Part shown: positions 43,590 to 52,928 of the stretch, one piece after another | Layout: the number at the start of each line of letters is the position of its first letter | Position numbering within the stretch: position 1 is the stretch's first letter | DNA from: a virus | Length of the DNA stretch: 64,000 bases | Reading direction: 5' to 3' (one strand) | IMG/VR virus record: IMGVR_UViG_3300042305_002284 | Coordinates: 60,361 to 124,360 of that record | Program-made: the position numbers and the translations under genes | Notes under the pieces: generated by a model | What the model saw: the letters and a program-made list of their open reading frames with translations, nothing else | The model's database searches: none | Told to the model about the DNA's origin: nothing

Positions 43590-46466
43590 ATGGCAGTCAC
43601 AAACAATAACAAAGCAGTAGTTGATTTACCTTATTTTGAGTTACTAAATCAAGCACCAGCCGCTACTACTGTTCTGGCAGGTATGACTTCTGCCGAAGAC
43701 AACTCAGATCCTTATATATATTATTTATCAACTTCCGCATTTTATCGCTATGATGCGGGTGCTGATACTTGGCAACAACTGGCAACCCCAAATACTGCTC
43801 CTGTCTCTGTTCTAAAAATGAGATACACCTCTCGTCGTGGCTATCACGGTCGCGTACTTTCTTCTACATCAACAACAGTTGAGATCCCATCTACAAGGTT
43901 TGGTATTTTGGATGGCAAAAAAATAAGTATAGAGTTTGGTAGAGGAGCAGGACAAGAAAGAACGCTTACTTATGTAAGTGAAAGAGTTCACGACAATGGA
44001 GTTATAACCGGAACAACAACTTCTACTTTGGTTGATAGCACTAAAAGGTGGGCTATAAATCAGTGGGCTGGGTATACAGTTGCTATTACATTTGGTACTG
44101 ACGCAACTCATTATAGAAAAATACTTTATAACGACGCAACAACACTTACAATAGCAGATGTTAACTTACTACCACACGATCCCTGGAATAACCAAATATT
44201 TGTGGCAGCTACACCATATGCTGTTCCTGTAACTACTGCTGGTTCTCAGGCTCACTATGAGATAAGAAGTGCTACTTTTAATATTGATACTGCCTGGGAT
44301 ACAAACCCAGATCATACTTCATATTTTACCGTAAGAAGTGGTGGTATTTATCTTGTTTCTTCTGCCGCTGCGACACCGTTTTTTACATTACAATATTACG
44401 ATCTTGCTAACGATGTATGGCAAACAAAAACTTGTCCTCAAGGTCTTTTAGGTGCTGCTCTTGCTACTGATGTAGCGGTAGAAAGAACAGGAAAAATAGG
44501 AACAGTATTGTTGAGTGGTTCTGGTTCTATTACTGCCACAACAAGAACTATTACTCATTCAACCTTGAATCTGACAAATGATAGATATGCTAACTATAGA
44601 ATATTTATAACAAGTGGTTCTGGTACTGGACAAAACAAAAGAATAGTTGCTCACAATACCTCTTCGTTAACAATACCCAATAGCTGGGACGTTTTACCGA
44701 ATAGTACAAGCAGATATGAGATCTGGCCAGATCCAGATCGTCTTTATATGAATACTCCTTCTGCTGGTGCAAGCATACTTGCTTATAGTCCACAAAACGA
44801 CTTTTGGATGCAAGGACAAAGTTTTGATGACGGTATAACATCAAATATCACTTGTCAAATGAGTGGCTGGTTGCCCGTTGGTGTAACAACAGGTGCTCGT
44901 ATTGCCGCTGGTATTACAGCAATAAATCCAGTACCAACTGCGGGTGGAACTGGATATTTTATAGGTGATGTTCTAACTTGTGCTGTTGGTGGAACAGGCG
45001 CACAAGTTAGAGTAACAAACATTTCTGCTGGTGGTATTGTTACGCAAATACAGTTAGCACATGCCGGTACTGGAACTGGTTATACAGTTGGAACCGGAAG
45101 AGCAACAACCGGTGGTTCTGGTACTGGATGTACAATAGAAATAACAAGTGTTGGCCCAACAGCACTTATAACTACTGCTACTGCCCATTGGTTTGACGAA
45201 GATGAATCTGTTACTTTTGCTGGCTGTTCGGAAGCAGCCTATAATACTTTACATGCTATTATAGGCGTGAACTCTACAACTTCATTTTCTGTTGCCGTAA
45301 CAGCAACTGCCAACATGGCAGCAAGTAACTCACAAACAACAACTCTAATAGTTGATCCTTCTAAAAACTGGATAACTAATGAGCACGTTGGGCGTCTTGT
45401 TCATCTAATGGTTGCCGGTCAAGCACCAACTTCGCAAATACGCTGGATTACTGCTAACACTGCTACAACTCTAACAGTAAATACAATAACTGCTGGCGTA
45501 AACGGTACAAGCAAATATGCCATATATGACTCAAAACCATTTGGCGTCGACGAAGTAAGTCGTGTAACCGGAAGAGGAAATACAGGCTGGGCAACAGGTG
45601 GAACCACAACATCACTTGTTGATTCAACTAAAACCTGGATACCAAATCAATGGTCAGGCTCTTTCTTCCGTGTAGAAGCAGGAACTGGATATGGAAGTGG
45701 AAGAATCCAAATAACTTCTAATACCTCAAGTTCTCTAAACTATGCTACACAAACATTTACACCAGATAGTTCAACTAAGTTTGAGATCGCAGATACTTGG
45801 GGTATTATTGGTACTGCTGGTTCTACAACAACTATATCTATGCCTACTGGTTCAGTATCAACGCTAAACTATTGGGCCGGTAAGCGCGTGCGTCTTCTTG
45901 CTGGTACTACCGGTACCGGTCAAGAAGCAGCAGTTACATCAAATACTGCTGGTTCTGGTTCTATTCCAGGTGTTCTAACCACGAGTACAATAACCGCTCC
46001 AAGTGCTGATGCTGTTGTTGCAGTTTTGTCTATTCCTGCTCGTGGTGCTGGAACTGAACTTATTTGGGCACATAGTAATACAAACTCTACTACAAAAGGT
46101 AGATATATTTATTTCCCAAGAGGTGGTGGTAGCAATATACTAGACATATACGATATAACAACTGGCAAGTTCTTCTTTGGTATAATGATATCTCCACAGA
46201 ACGAAGCATTTGGTGCCGGTTCTTCATATACTTATGATGGTGCTGATAGCATTTATTTATCTCGTTCTGCTGCTGCTAACCCTATACGTGTTCTAAAATA
46301 CAATATAAACAACAATACTATAGTTGGTGGTATGACAACTACCATACTACAAGGCACAGTACACGCTGGTAACTTTTTAGAAATAGTACAAACAACTGAC
46401 GGTCTAAAATATATATATACCTTACAAAATACAGGAACTATATTTACCCGTGCTATGATATTGTAA
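43590..46466 (+). CDS. Large repeat virion protein, probable fibre or receptor-binding component
   Basis: A 958-residue beta-rich protein with AGAGGA upstream. Imperfect repeats of about 45-60 residues recur with the pattern T-S-T-L-V-D-S-T-K-x-W-x-x-N-Q-W, then a strand pair, R-x-I-x-x-N-T and T-S-x-Y-E-I (clear near residues 145-210, 590-640 and 665-720). Kelch-like segments such as FYRYDAGADTWQQLATPN occur near the N-terminus and near residue 385. The pattern suggests stacked beta domains of an adhesin or fibre. Function beyond host contact is not visible. Confidence 0.75.
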   Translation: MAVTNNNKAVVDLPYFELLNQAPAATTVLAGMTSAEDNSDPYIYYLSTSAFYRYDAGADTWQQLATPNTAPVSVLKMRYTSRRGYHGRVLSSTSTTVEIPSTRFGILDGKKISIEFGRGAGQERTLTYVSERVHDNGVITGTTTSTLVDSTKRWAINQWAGYTVAITFGTDATHYRKILYNDATTLTIADVNLLPHDPWNNQIFVAATPYAVPVTTAGSQAHYEIRSATFNIDTAWDTNPDHTSYFTVRSGGIYLVSSAAATPFFTLQYYDLANDVWQTKTCPQGLLGAALATDVAVERTGKIGTVLLSGSGSITATTRTITHSTLNLTNDRYANYRIFITSGSGTGQNKRIVAHNTSSLTIPNSWDVLPNSTSRYEIWPDPDRLYMNTPSAGASILAYSPQNDFWMQGQSFDDGITSNITCQMSGWLPVGVTTGARIAAGITAINPVPTAGGTGYFIGDVLTCAVGGTGAQVRVTNISAGGIVTQIQLAHAGTGTGYTVGTGRATTGGSGTGCTIEITSVGPTALITTATAHWFDEDESVTFAGCSEAAYNTLHAIIGVNSTTSFSVAVTATANMAASNSQTTTLIVDPSKNWITNEHVGRLVHLMVAGQAPTSQIRWITANTATTLTVNTITAGVNGTSKYAIYDSKPFGVDEVSRVTGRGNTGWATGGTTTSLVDSTKTWIPNQWSGSFFRVEAGTGYGSGRIQITSNTSSSLNYATQTFTPDSSTKFEIADTWGIIGTAGSTTTISMPTGSVSTLNYWAGKRVRLLAGTTGTGQEAAVTSNTAGSGSIPGVLTTSTITAPSADAVVAVLSIPARGAGTELIWAHSNTNSTTKGRYIYFPRGGGSNILDIYDITTGKFFFGIMISPQNEAFGAGSSYTYDGADSIYLSRSAAANPIRVLKYNINNNTIVGGMTTTILQGTVHAGNFLEIVQTTDGLKYIYTLQNTGTIFTRAMIL

Positions 46467-46492
46467 ACTATTTTATAGGTGGGAAAAGAGGT

Positions 46493-46669
46493 ATGACTAT
46501 ACAAGAGTTGATAAGTTTGAGCAAAGCAAGAATAAACTATCTAAATGTTTTGAGAACTTCAGCAGTAGCATCTGGTGATGTTACACAGATAACAAACATA
46601 GACAATGAACTAGCTGAAACACAAAAAACTCTAAACTATCTTCTACAAGTGCAAACAAATCCAGTATAA
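46493..46669 (+). CDS. 58-residue helical protein upstream of the core protein
   Basis: A short ORF with GGTGGG and AGAGG ahead of ATG. It encodes two amphipathic helices (QELISLSKARINYLNVLRTS and NELAETQKTLNYLLQVQ) joined by a polar turn, the pattern of a small helical-hairpin structural or assembly protein. It fills the gap between the repeat protein and the promoter-like motif and ends before it. No family is recognised. Likely translated, because the codon pattern and ribosome binding site match neighbours. Confidence 0.65.
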   Translation: MTIQELISLSKARINYLNVLRTSAVASGDVTQITNIDNELAETQKTLNYLLQVQTNPV

Positions 46670-46691
46670 ATGGTTTTTTGCATATAGACAT

Positions 46692-46701
46692 ACTATTTAT
46701 T
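46692..46701 (+). promoter_or_regulatory. ACTATTTATT motif, candidate promoter for core/capsid genes
   Basis: An exact core ACTATTTAT 30 bases upstream of the scaffold gene start and ahead of the major capsid gene. The two most strongly expressed late genes of the window would follow it. A phage late promoter is inferred. Confidence 0.45.
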
Positions 46702-46731
46702 TGAGAAAAGCATACTTTTAGGAGTATTATA

Positions 46732-48273
46732 ATGAGTGGATCTAAACTACTGGAACAAGCAATCGTAGACGCGCAGGCCCTACGAGATTCAGCATACAAA
46801 AGTGCGCAAGCAGCACTGTTGGAAAAGTTTGCTCCACAAGTAAAAGAAGCAGTAGAAAAGCTCTTGGAACAAGACGACAAAGAAGAACCCGGTGCCGACA
46901 CTCCATCACCAAGCGATGCTCTTGCTGGTGGACAAAGTGATATGCCAACCGTTGATTTTGGTGGCGCGCCGCCAGATGAATCAAATAAGGGTTATGTTGC
47001 TGGAACTGCAGCAGATATTCCACTTGCGGCAACAGATGGAGAAAAACTTTGTCCTTGCCCTGATGACGATGAAGAGGTTTCATTAGAAATAAATCTTGCC
47101 GATCTTGCTGATCAACTACAAATAGGCGACAAAGAAGAACCAGGTTCTATGGGTATAGAACAAACTCCCCCAGCAATAGGCGGAACTGGCCTAACAGAAA
47201 ATCTTGAACTTGAAAGCATTGAACTTGAAGAAGATGTGGTTGAAGAAGTAGAAGTAGACTTAGATGAAGCACTCAATGAAGTTGATGAACTTCCAAACTA
47301 TGAAGCGGGTAGCGAAGAACAATCATTCCACAAGTCTTCACTACAACAACAGCCAACTCACGCCGTTCGTCTAGAACTATCTCCAGAAAATCAAGAGAAA
47401 TACGATCTATTGTATAGTTCTTTCAACGATCAAGAAATATCTTCTATACTACAACTGTCAAAAGATCGTTTAGGGAAGTTTTTAGATCGCTATGAAATGT
47501 CAGCAGATAAACAAACTCTGGTAAAAAAGATGCCAGTTCAAACAGAGCCAGTACCGGGGGCAGAAGAACCGGCAGGTCCATCTGCGATGGCAGAAGAAGA
47601 AAAGAAACTTTCTGCAAAACAACAAAAAATAGCCAGTGCTGCTCCACCAGCAAACAAAATAACCGGCGCTGACTTTGCTGCGCTCAAAGCAGATAAAAAA
47701 GATTTAGAAGAAAATGCCCATGAAGACTGGTTGGCAGATCAGGCAGCCCCATATGGTAAAATAACGCCAGCAGATTGTATGACAATAGTGAAAAAAGCAA
47801 ACCAAAAACAAATAGGCATAAAAGAATCAAAGCAATTACTGACAGCATCACAAGTTCTCCTAAAAGAAGTTGAGAGCAAAGATGCAAGAATAAACAAACT
47901 CTTGGAAGAGAATAAATCCTTCTCTTCCACCGTAGAACAAATGTCTCAGGCATTCAAGAAACTTGAAGAAGTAAATCTACTGAATGCCAGACTGTTTTAT
48001 GAAAATCAGATCTTGAAAAGCGCCTCCTTGAATGAGCGACAAAAAACACAAATTGTCGAAGCTGTTTCTAGGGCTGATTCTGTTAGTGAAGCAAAAACGA
48101 TATATGAAGCACTGATCAGTTCAGTGGGTGGTCTTGCAAAAGAAGAACGTTCACCAAAATCACTGAACGAAGCGATTAGTAAAAAGAGTTCATTCCGTTT
48201 GCCACACAAACAAGTAGAACAACCAGGTGATCCAAATAAAGATCGTTGGTTGAAATTAGCCGGTATCAAATGA
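46732..48273 (+). CDS. Prohead core/scaffold protein (T4 gp22-like)
   Basis: A 513-residue acidic, helical protein directly before the major capsid gene, the position of gp22 in T4. Residues 1-45 are an amphipathic helix (LLEQAIVDAQALRDSAYKSA), 50-210 are acidic and disordered-looking, and the end holds a coiled coil followed by LNARLFYENQILKSASLNER, then QKTQIVEAVSRADSVSEAKT, a block typical of gp22-type proteins. It is almost twice the T4 length (269), mainly through the acidic region. It should form the transient core of the prohead and be degraded by the protease. Function is inferred from block and location. Confidence 0.8.
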   Translation: MSGSKLLEQAIVDAQALRDSAYKSAQAALLEKFAPQVKEAVEKLLEQDDKEEPGADTPSPSDALAGGQSDMPTVDFGGAPPDESNKGYVAGTAADIPLAATDGEKLCPCPDDDEEVSLEINLADLADQLQIGDKEEPGSMGIEQTPPAIGGTGLTENLELESIELEEDVVEEVEVDLDEALNEVDELPNYEAGSEEQSFHKSSLQQQPTHAVRLELSPENQEKYDLLYSSFNDQEISSILQLSKDRLGKFLDRYEMSADKQTLVKKMPVQTEPVPGAEEPAGPSAMAEEEKKLSAKQQKIASAAPPANKITGADFAALKADKKDLEENAHEDWLADQAAPYGKITPADCMTIVKKANQKQIGIKESKQLLTASQVLLKEVESKDARINKLLEENKSFSSTVEQMSQAFKKLEEVNLLNARLFYENQILKSASLNERQKTQIVEAVSRADSVSEAKTIYEALISSVGGLAKEERSPKSLNEAISKKSSFRLPHKQVEQPGDPNKDRWLKLAGIK

Positions 48274-48301
48274 TACCAAATATATTCACAGGAGTTATAA
48301 A

Positions 48302-49987
48302 ATGTCAGTTATCAAAAAATTAACAGAAGGCGTCGTAAAGCGTGACCTTGAAAAAGAAGGTGGTGCTCTACTAAGCAAATGGTCAGAAACAGGTCTACTC
48401 GAAGGTATAGGCGATGATCGTGCTAAATCTTCAATGGCTCGTCTATTAGAAAATCAGGCTCAGGAACTACTCCGCGAAGCCAACACAATGTCAGGAGGTG
48501 ATGTAGAAGGTTTTGCCGCTGTTGCGTTCCCAATAGTGCGCCGTGTATTCGGTTCACTTATTGCGAATGAACTTGTTAGCGTTCAACCAATGAGTCTACC
48601 AAGTGGTCTAATCTTCTTCCTTGACTTCCAGTTTGAGCGTACACGCGGCGCCAATCTACAAGATACCTCAATATTTGGTGGTGGTGTTGTTGGTTCACAA
48701 CTCACTGGCGGTGTCAGTCTTTCAGGTGTAAATGCTGAAAACTCACTCCGTGCTCTAAACCAAGGTTATTCACTACCAACTGGCAGTGGTAACGTTACAC
48801 TAACACTTGTCACCTCGGGAACCTTTGGTGCTGGTGGTACTCTTGACAAACTTTGTAGGTTTGATGCTGACTTTGTCAGTGGTTCAACCAAAGTCGCAAT
48901 ATTTACTGTTTCAGGGAGCAGTCTAACTGCACTTGATAAGAGCAGTCTTATTGCGATCAATGCTACACTACCAAGCGGCTCACTTGTTCGTCGCCTAACC
49001 GACAAAACAGATTCAACCGGTCTTGTCGACACTAGCGGTGAAACCTATACCCACATTCGTCTTGTAGTTGCCAGCGAAACACTTGCTCCAACTCTACTTG
49101 ACGACAATGCTGGTTCTCGTGCGCTAACTTGGCCAATTGCTGATGTTATTGGTAACGTTGGTCTTGACGCACAAGGTGCTGTTGTTGCTTCGCAGGTAAC
49201 CTTTGAAGGCGAAGCAAACATTCCAGAAATTGATATCAAAGTTGACAGTGTTGCTGTAACTGCCAAGACCCGCAAGCTCAAGGCAAAATGGACACCAGAA
49301 CTTGGTCAAGACCTCAATGCATACCACAATCTTGATGCAGAAGTTGAACTCACTTCAATTCTGTCAGAACAGATTGGTCTTGAAATTGATCAAGAAATGC
49401 TTGGTGAACTTGTCAAAGGTGCAACCGCTGCAACACTATATTGGTCACGCCGCCCAGGTAAATTCGTAGATCGTACAACCGGTCTTGCGATTGCCAGTGG
49501 TGTAAGTGATCCAAATGGTGCTGACTTCACCGGTAATGTCAGTATGTGGTACGAAACCCTTGTTGAAACAATCAACGATGTAAGTGCTGCAATTCACCGT
49601 AAAACACTTCGCGGCGGCGCAAACTTTGTTGTTTGTGGTCCAGAAGTTGCCAACATCCTTGAATTCACCAGTGGCTTCCGTGCCAATGTTGTTCATGATG
49701 ATGCCAAGGGCACAATCGGTGCTGTCAAAGCAGGTTCACTCAGCAAGAAATGGGATGTCTTTGTTGACCCATACTTCCCACGCAACCTGATCCTTGTTGG
49801 TCGTAAAGGCAATAGTTTCCTCGAAAGTGGATTCGTATATGCCCCATATGTACCACTACAAGTTACACCAACCATCTTTGGAACCGAAGATTTCGTTCCA
49901 AGAAAAGGTGTGATGACACGCTACGCCAAGAAGATGGTTAGACCAGACATGTATGGCCTCGTAGTCGTACAAGACCTACTTGGTTGA
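48302..49987 (+). CDS. Major capsid protein (T4 gp23-like)
   Basis: A 561-residue protein (T4 gp23 is 521) with CAGGAG upstream. The N-terminal 60 residues are a helical delta domain with LLE sites and LLREANTM. A likely protease cut after Glu59 (L-R-E|A) is close to the T4 position (after Glu65). The HK97-type fold continues with VAFPIVRRVFGSLIANELVS and VQPMSLPSGLIFFLDF, and near the C-terminus FVPRKGVMTRYAKKMVRPDM. It forms the capsid hexamers. Arg is mostly CGT/CGC and Gly/Val GGT/GTT or GTC, unlike AGA-rich neighbours, consistent with high expression. Two terminators follow. Confidence 0.95.
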   Translation: MSVIKKLTEGVVKRDLEKEGGALLSKWSETGLLEGIGDDRAKSSMARLLENQAQELLREANTMSGGDVEGFAAVAFPIVRRVFGSLIANELVSVQPMSLPSGLIFFLDFQFERTRGANLQDTSIFGGGVVGSQLTGGVSLSGVNAENSLRALNQGYSLPTGSGNVTLTLVTSGTFGAGGTLDKLCRFDADFVSGSTKVAIFTVSGSSLTALDKSSLIAINATLPSGSLVRRLTDKTDSTGLVDTSGETYTHIRLVVASETLAPTLLDDNAGSRALTWPIADVIGNVGLDAQGAVVASQVTFEGEANIPEIDIKVDSVAVTAKTRKLKAKWTPELGQDLNAYHNLDAEVELTSILSEQIGLEIDQEMLGELVKGATAATLYWSRRPGKFVDRTTGLAIASGVSDPNGADFTGNVSMWYETLVETINDVSAAIHRKTLRGGANFVVCGPEVANILEFTSGFRANVVHDDAKGTIGAVKAGSLSKKWDVFVDPYFPRNLILVGRKGNSFLESGFVYAPYVPLQVTPTIFGTEDFVPRKGVMTRYAKKMVRPDMYGLVVVQDLLG

Positions 49988-49996
49988 TAAATAAAC

Positions 49997-50016
49997 TGGC
50001 TTCACAAAGCCATTTT
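49997..50016 (+). terminator. Intrinsic terminator 1 after the capsid gene
   Basis: TGGCTT and AAGCCA form a 6-bp stem around a CACA loop, followed by TTTT. It begins ten bases after the capsid stop codon. Confidence 0.75.
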
Positions 50017-50023
50017 AGAGATG

Positions 50024-50052
50024 ATGCCTGCGCAAGCGGGCATTTTCTTTTT
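50024..50052 (+). terminator. Intrinsic terminator 2 after the capsid gene
   Basis: ATGCCTGC and GCGGGCAT pair over 8 bp (one G-U) around a GCAA tetraloop, followed by TTTCTTTTT. Strong hairpin eight bases after the first. The tandem pair would sharply end the capsid transcript. Confidence 0.88.
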
Positions 50053-50119
50053 GTTGCGTTATAACGCCATTACTAACTACTTACACTGTGCTAGACTGAT
50101 CTCAACAGGGAGACATAGT

Positions 50120-50693
50120 GTGCCAAAACTAAAAACAATAAATGATTTTATAACCGATGCAATAAGAAAACACGGGAACAAATACTTTCTGGAAGTTTGG
50201 CATCGGCAACAAGTGATAGATTTGCAACATCTGTTGCAAGCAATGCAAACGGAAATAAAATAGTTGTTGGAGCAATCAATGATGAAAAGACCGGTACGAA
50301 CGGAGAAGGATTGGCATATGTATTTTCTAGTGGTAGTAGTGGGTGGAGCGAGGAACACATATTGAGCGGCTCGCTTGCCACAACTCTCCTTGATAACTTT
50401 GGATATTCTGTGAATATAAACAGTACGGGTGAATATATCGTAGTGGGTGCTCCTGATGACGAATCTCCTGCAAATGCGGCCAGTTCTGGTCTTGCATATG
50501 TGTTTGTCAGTGATTCTGGTGGTTGGTCAGAAAACAGATTTTATCTGGAACGTTCGCTACTGGTTCTAACGAGCGTTTTGGTATGTCTGTTATCATAAAT
50601 TCAAGCGGCAATCTTATAGCAGTTTCTGCGCCTGGTGATGAGTCGGGGTCACTTTCTGATTCTGGCTATACTTACATATTTGAAGCGCGATAA
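50120..50693 (+). pseudogene. Homing-endonuclease start fused to frameshifted FG-GAP fragment
   Basis: A GTG at 50120 (AGGGAG upstream) opens KLKTINDFITDAIRKHGNKY, which resembles the first residues of phage HNH-type endonucleases with a DUF723-like N-terminus (motif HG-N/D-KYDYS). The similarity stops at 50185. From about 50176 another frame encodes three FG-GAP blades like those of the giant protein at 710: EQILSGSLASATSDRF, ILSGSLATTLLDNFGYS, and after a one-base loss near 50530 (GAAAACAG where EQ is expected) ILSGTFATGSNERFGMS, ending TYIFEAR at 50693. No single frame reads through, so this is likely decayed recombinant DNA. It fills most of the 807-base gap between capsid and neck genes. 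Confidence 0.7.
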
Positions 50694-50759
50694 AAGATAA
50701 TCACTTTTTTTGTTACCATATCGTTAATGGTTGCTTATTTTCTTTTATTATTAGTTACA

Positions 50760-50769
50760 ACTATTTATA
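50760..50769 (+). promoter_or_regulatory. ACTATTTATA motif, candidate promoter for neck genes
   Basis: ACTATTTATA, identical to the copy at 14904, 25 bases before the neck gene. A restart of transcription is needed here because two terminators close the capsid unit and the intervening DNA is a remnant. Confidence 0.45.
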
Positions 50770-50794
50770 TTAGTCCAATAGGAGACTAATATAA

Positions 50795-52111
50795 ATGTCT
50801 GTTCCCGTTCTAACGCCAAAACAACAAACAAGTGCTATAATACTACCAGCAACTGGAACTCTTATAAATGTTGTTCCTAATTTGCCAATTGGTGTTTATG
50901 CTGATAGTAACGATTTTAGACTTGGAGCAGTAGATCAAGTTGCCTATACGTATAAAATGATAGGTGGAGATGTTCTCGATATAGAAATAACAGAAGGACA
51001 AGTATATGCTGCCTACGAAGATGCAACGCTTACTTATTCTTATCTTGTTAATCTACATCAAGCAAAAAATGCCATTGGAACACTTCTTGGTTCTCCAACT
51101 GGTACCTTTGATAGTGATGGTGAAATAAAAAGCGGTAGCGCCCTTTTTGATCTTGTAAATCAGAACGGTTCTTTGAGTCTTGCTTATCCGATGTATGATA
51201 TTACATCAGTAAGAGATATTGCTGATGCATTTTCACACGAAGCTGGTATTGGCGGAAGAGTGGACATCTATTCTGCTTCTTTTGACGCTATCCCGGATAC
51301 ACAAGACTATGATTTACAAATGATAGTTTCAAGTTCGGCAAGCGATCCAAATTCTCCGCTGTTTGGAAAAGTAGCACCAGGAAGCAGAATAACAGTAAAA
51401 AAAGTATTTTATAAATCTGCACGTGCTATGTGGAGGTTTTATGGATATTATGGTGGTCTAAATGCAGTAGGAAACCTTTCTACATATGGTCAATATGCTG
51501 ACGACAGCACGTTTGAGATCATACCAGCATGGCATAATAAACTTCAAGCAATGGCATATGAGGATAATATCTATACTCGTATCTCTCACTATTCTTATGA
51601 ATTAAAAAATAATAAACTTCGTCTTTTTCCGATTCCCGATTCAACCGACATAAGAACATTTTGGTTTGAGTTCAGTGTTGGTAGTGGAAATGGTTCAAAT
51701 ATTGGTATAGGTAATCTATCTGGTTCTTCTTATGTCGCGGCAAACAACAAAGATCCCAGAATAGGTGGAGTAAATAATATAAATACTTTACCTTTTTCAA
51801 ACATACCGTTTGAAAACATAAATGCAATAGGCAAACACTGGATTCGTCGCTATGCTCTTGCTGTGGCAAAAGGTATGCTTGCAGAGATTCGTAGTAAGTT
51901 CCAGACGATACCAATACCTGGTGAAAGTGTAACTCTAAATGGCGCTGATCTGCGTGCGCAAAGTAAAGAAGAAAAAGACGCTCTCAAAGAAGAGTTACTA
52001 AAAATACTTGAGGATACAGACTACGCAATACTGGCTGAAAAGCGAACTGCTATGTCTGATAATGCAAATAAAACATTGGCAGCAATACCAAATATTATAT
52101 TTGTTGGATAG
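50795..52111 (+). CDS. Neck protein, T4 gp13-like
   Basis: A 438-residue protein with AGGAGAC upstream. The C-terminal quarter, HWIRRYALAVAKGMLAEIRS then KFQTIPIPGESVTLNGADLR and a terminal helical region (EEKDALKEELLKIL), matches the W-I-x-x-Y-x-x-A ... P-G-x-V-x-L-N-G pattern of gp13-type neck proteins. Earlier SRISHYSYELKNNKLRLFPI-like sequence (ISHYSYELKNNKLRLFPIPD) also fits. T4 gp13 is 309 residues, so the N-terminal part is extended. It would seal the DNA-filled head with the gp14-like protein and permit tail joining. Family call from remembered pattern. Confidence 0.75.
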   Translation: MSVPVLTPKQQTSAIILPATGTLINVVPNLPIGVYADSNDFRLGAVDQVAYTYKMIGGDVLDIEITEGQVYAAYEDATLTYSYLVNLHQAKNAIGTLLGSPTGTFDSDGEIKSGSALFDLVNQNGSLSLAYPMYDITSVRDIADAFSHEAGIGGRVDIYSASFDAIPDTQDYDLQMIVSSSASDPNSPLFGKVAPGSRITVKKVFYKSARAMWRFYGYYGGLNAVGNLSTYGQYADDSTFEIIPAWHNKLQAMAYEDNIYTRISHYSYELKNNKLRLFPIPDSTDIRTFWFEFSVGSGNGSNIGIGNLSGSSYVAANNKDPRIGGVNNINTLPFSNIPFENINAIGKHWIRRYALAVAKGMLAEIRSKFQTIPIPGESVTLNGADLRAQSKEEKDALKEELLKILEDTDYAILAEKRTAMSDNANKTLAAIPNIIFVG

Positions 52112-52131
52112 TTTATAGAGTGGTAATATAA

Positions 52132-52926
52132 ATGGCAAGAAAAAAGAAAATAGAACAAGAAAAATGGAGTCAGCCAGAACAACCTCCTCCCCCTATGTTT
52201 TTGGGGAAGAAGGAGCGAGATCTAACAAAGCAAGTAAATGACGAACTTATTGAAAGAGTTATAGGTCAAACTATTATTTATTTTCCTATTAACATAAAAA
52301 ATAGTGATTTTCATTCTCTTTATGGAGAATCAATAAATAAAACTTTTCTAAGACCAATTATAATAAAAGCCCTTGTAAAAATAGAACAAAACGAAACATC
52401 AACAGAAATATACGGTCTTGATAAAACTTCAAGAATAACAGTAAATTTACACAAAAGAAGACTTACAGAAGACCAAGATCTTTATGTAAGAGAAGGTGAT
52501 ATAGTTTTCTATGGTTTGACTTTTTATGAAGTTGTAAAACTTGCCGAACCTCGCCCATTATTTGGTCAAGTAGAGCACAAAATGGAAATACAAGCAACTT
52601 GTGTTCGTGTAAGAGAGGGTTTTTTCAACGAGCCAATAGATGCGATACAGGCAAGAGAACAAAAAAGACTAAGACCACAAACTCCAATAGAAGATATCAT
52701 ACAAGATGTTTGTGGAGGAAAAATATCTATTATTTCAGGGAGAAGAACATCATATCTAAGAGCACAATTTTTAGATTATGTAAACAATCCTGGAACTTAT
52801 GCTGGTTGCGTTATTTATCTGACAGAAATAGATAATGATGAAATATATGGAGTTTTCAATAAGGCAAATAAATTTTATTTCAATGAAAACGGCGTTTGGT
52901 TTGAAAGCACTTTTTTTGGAGAATAA
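52132..52926 (+). CDS. Neck protein, T4 gp14-like, with extra C-terminal module
   Basis: A 264-residue protein. VREGDIVFYGLTFYEVVKLA then EPRPLFGQVEHKMEIQ parallels the EGD-L/I ... F-E-I ... P-x-x-L-F-G-Q segment of gp14 neck proteins. The first 25 residues are basic/Pro-rich. Residues about 200-264 form an extra module (ISGRRTSYLRAQFLDYVNNP then VIYLTEIDNDEIYGVFNK) which is repeated as a stand-alone gene immediately downstream. Place between gp13- and gp15-like genes supports the neck role. Confidence 0.7.
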   Translation: MARKKKIEQEKWSQPEQPPPPMFLGKKERDLTKQVNDELIERVIGQTIIYFPINIKNSDFHSLYGESINKTFLRPIIIKALVKIEQNETSTEIYGLDKTSRITVNLHKRRLTEDQDLYVREGDIVFYGLTFYEVVKLAEPRPLFGQVEHKMEIQATCVRVREGFFNEPIDAIQAREQKRLRPQTPIEDIIQDVCGGKISIISGRRTSYLRAQFLDYVNNPGTYAGCVIYLTEIDNDEIYGVFNKANKFYFNENGVWFESTFFGE

Positions 52927-52928
52927 AT

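Noticed and set aside
50021-50119. Extension of the endonuclease-like frame upstream to an ATG at 50021
   Set aside because: That ATG lies within a terminator hairpin and the peptide is unrelated; GTG at 50120 has a proper AGGGAG site.
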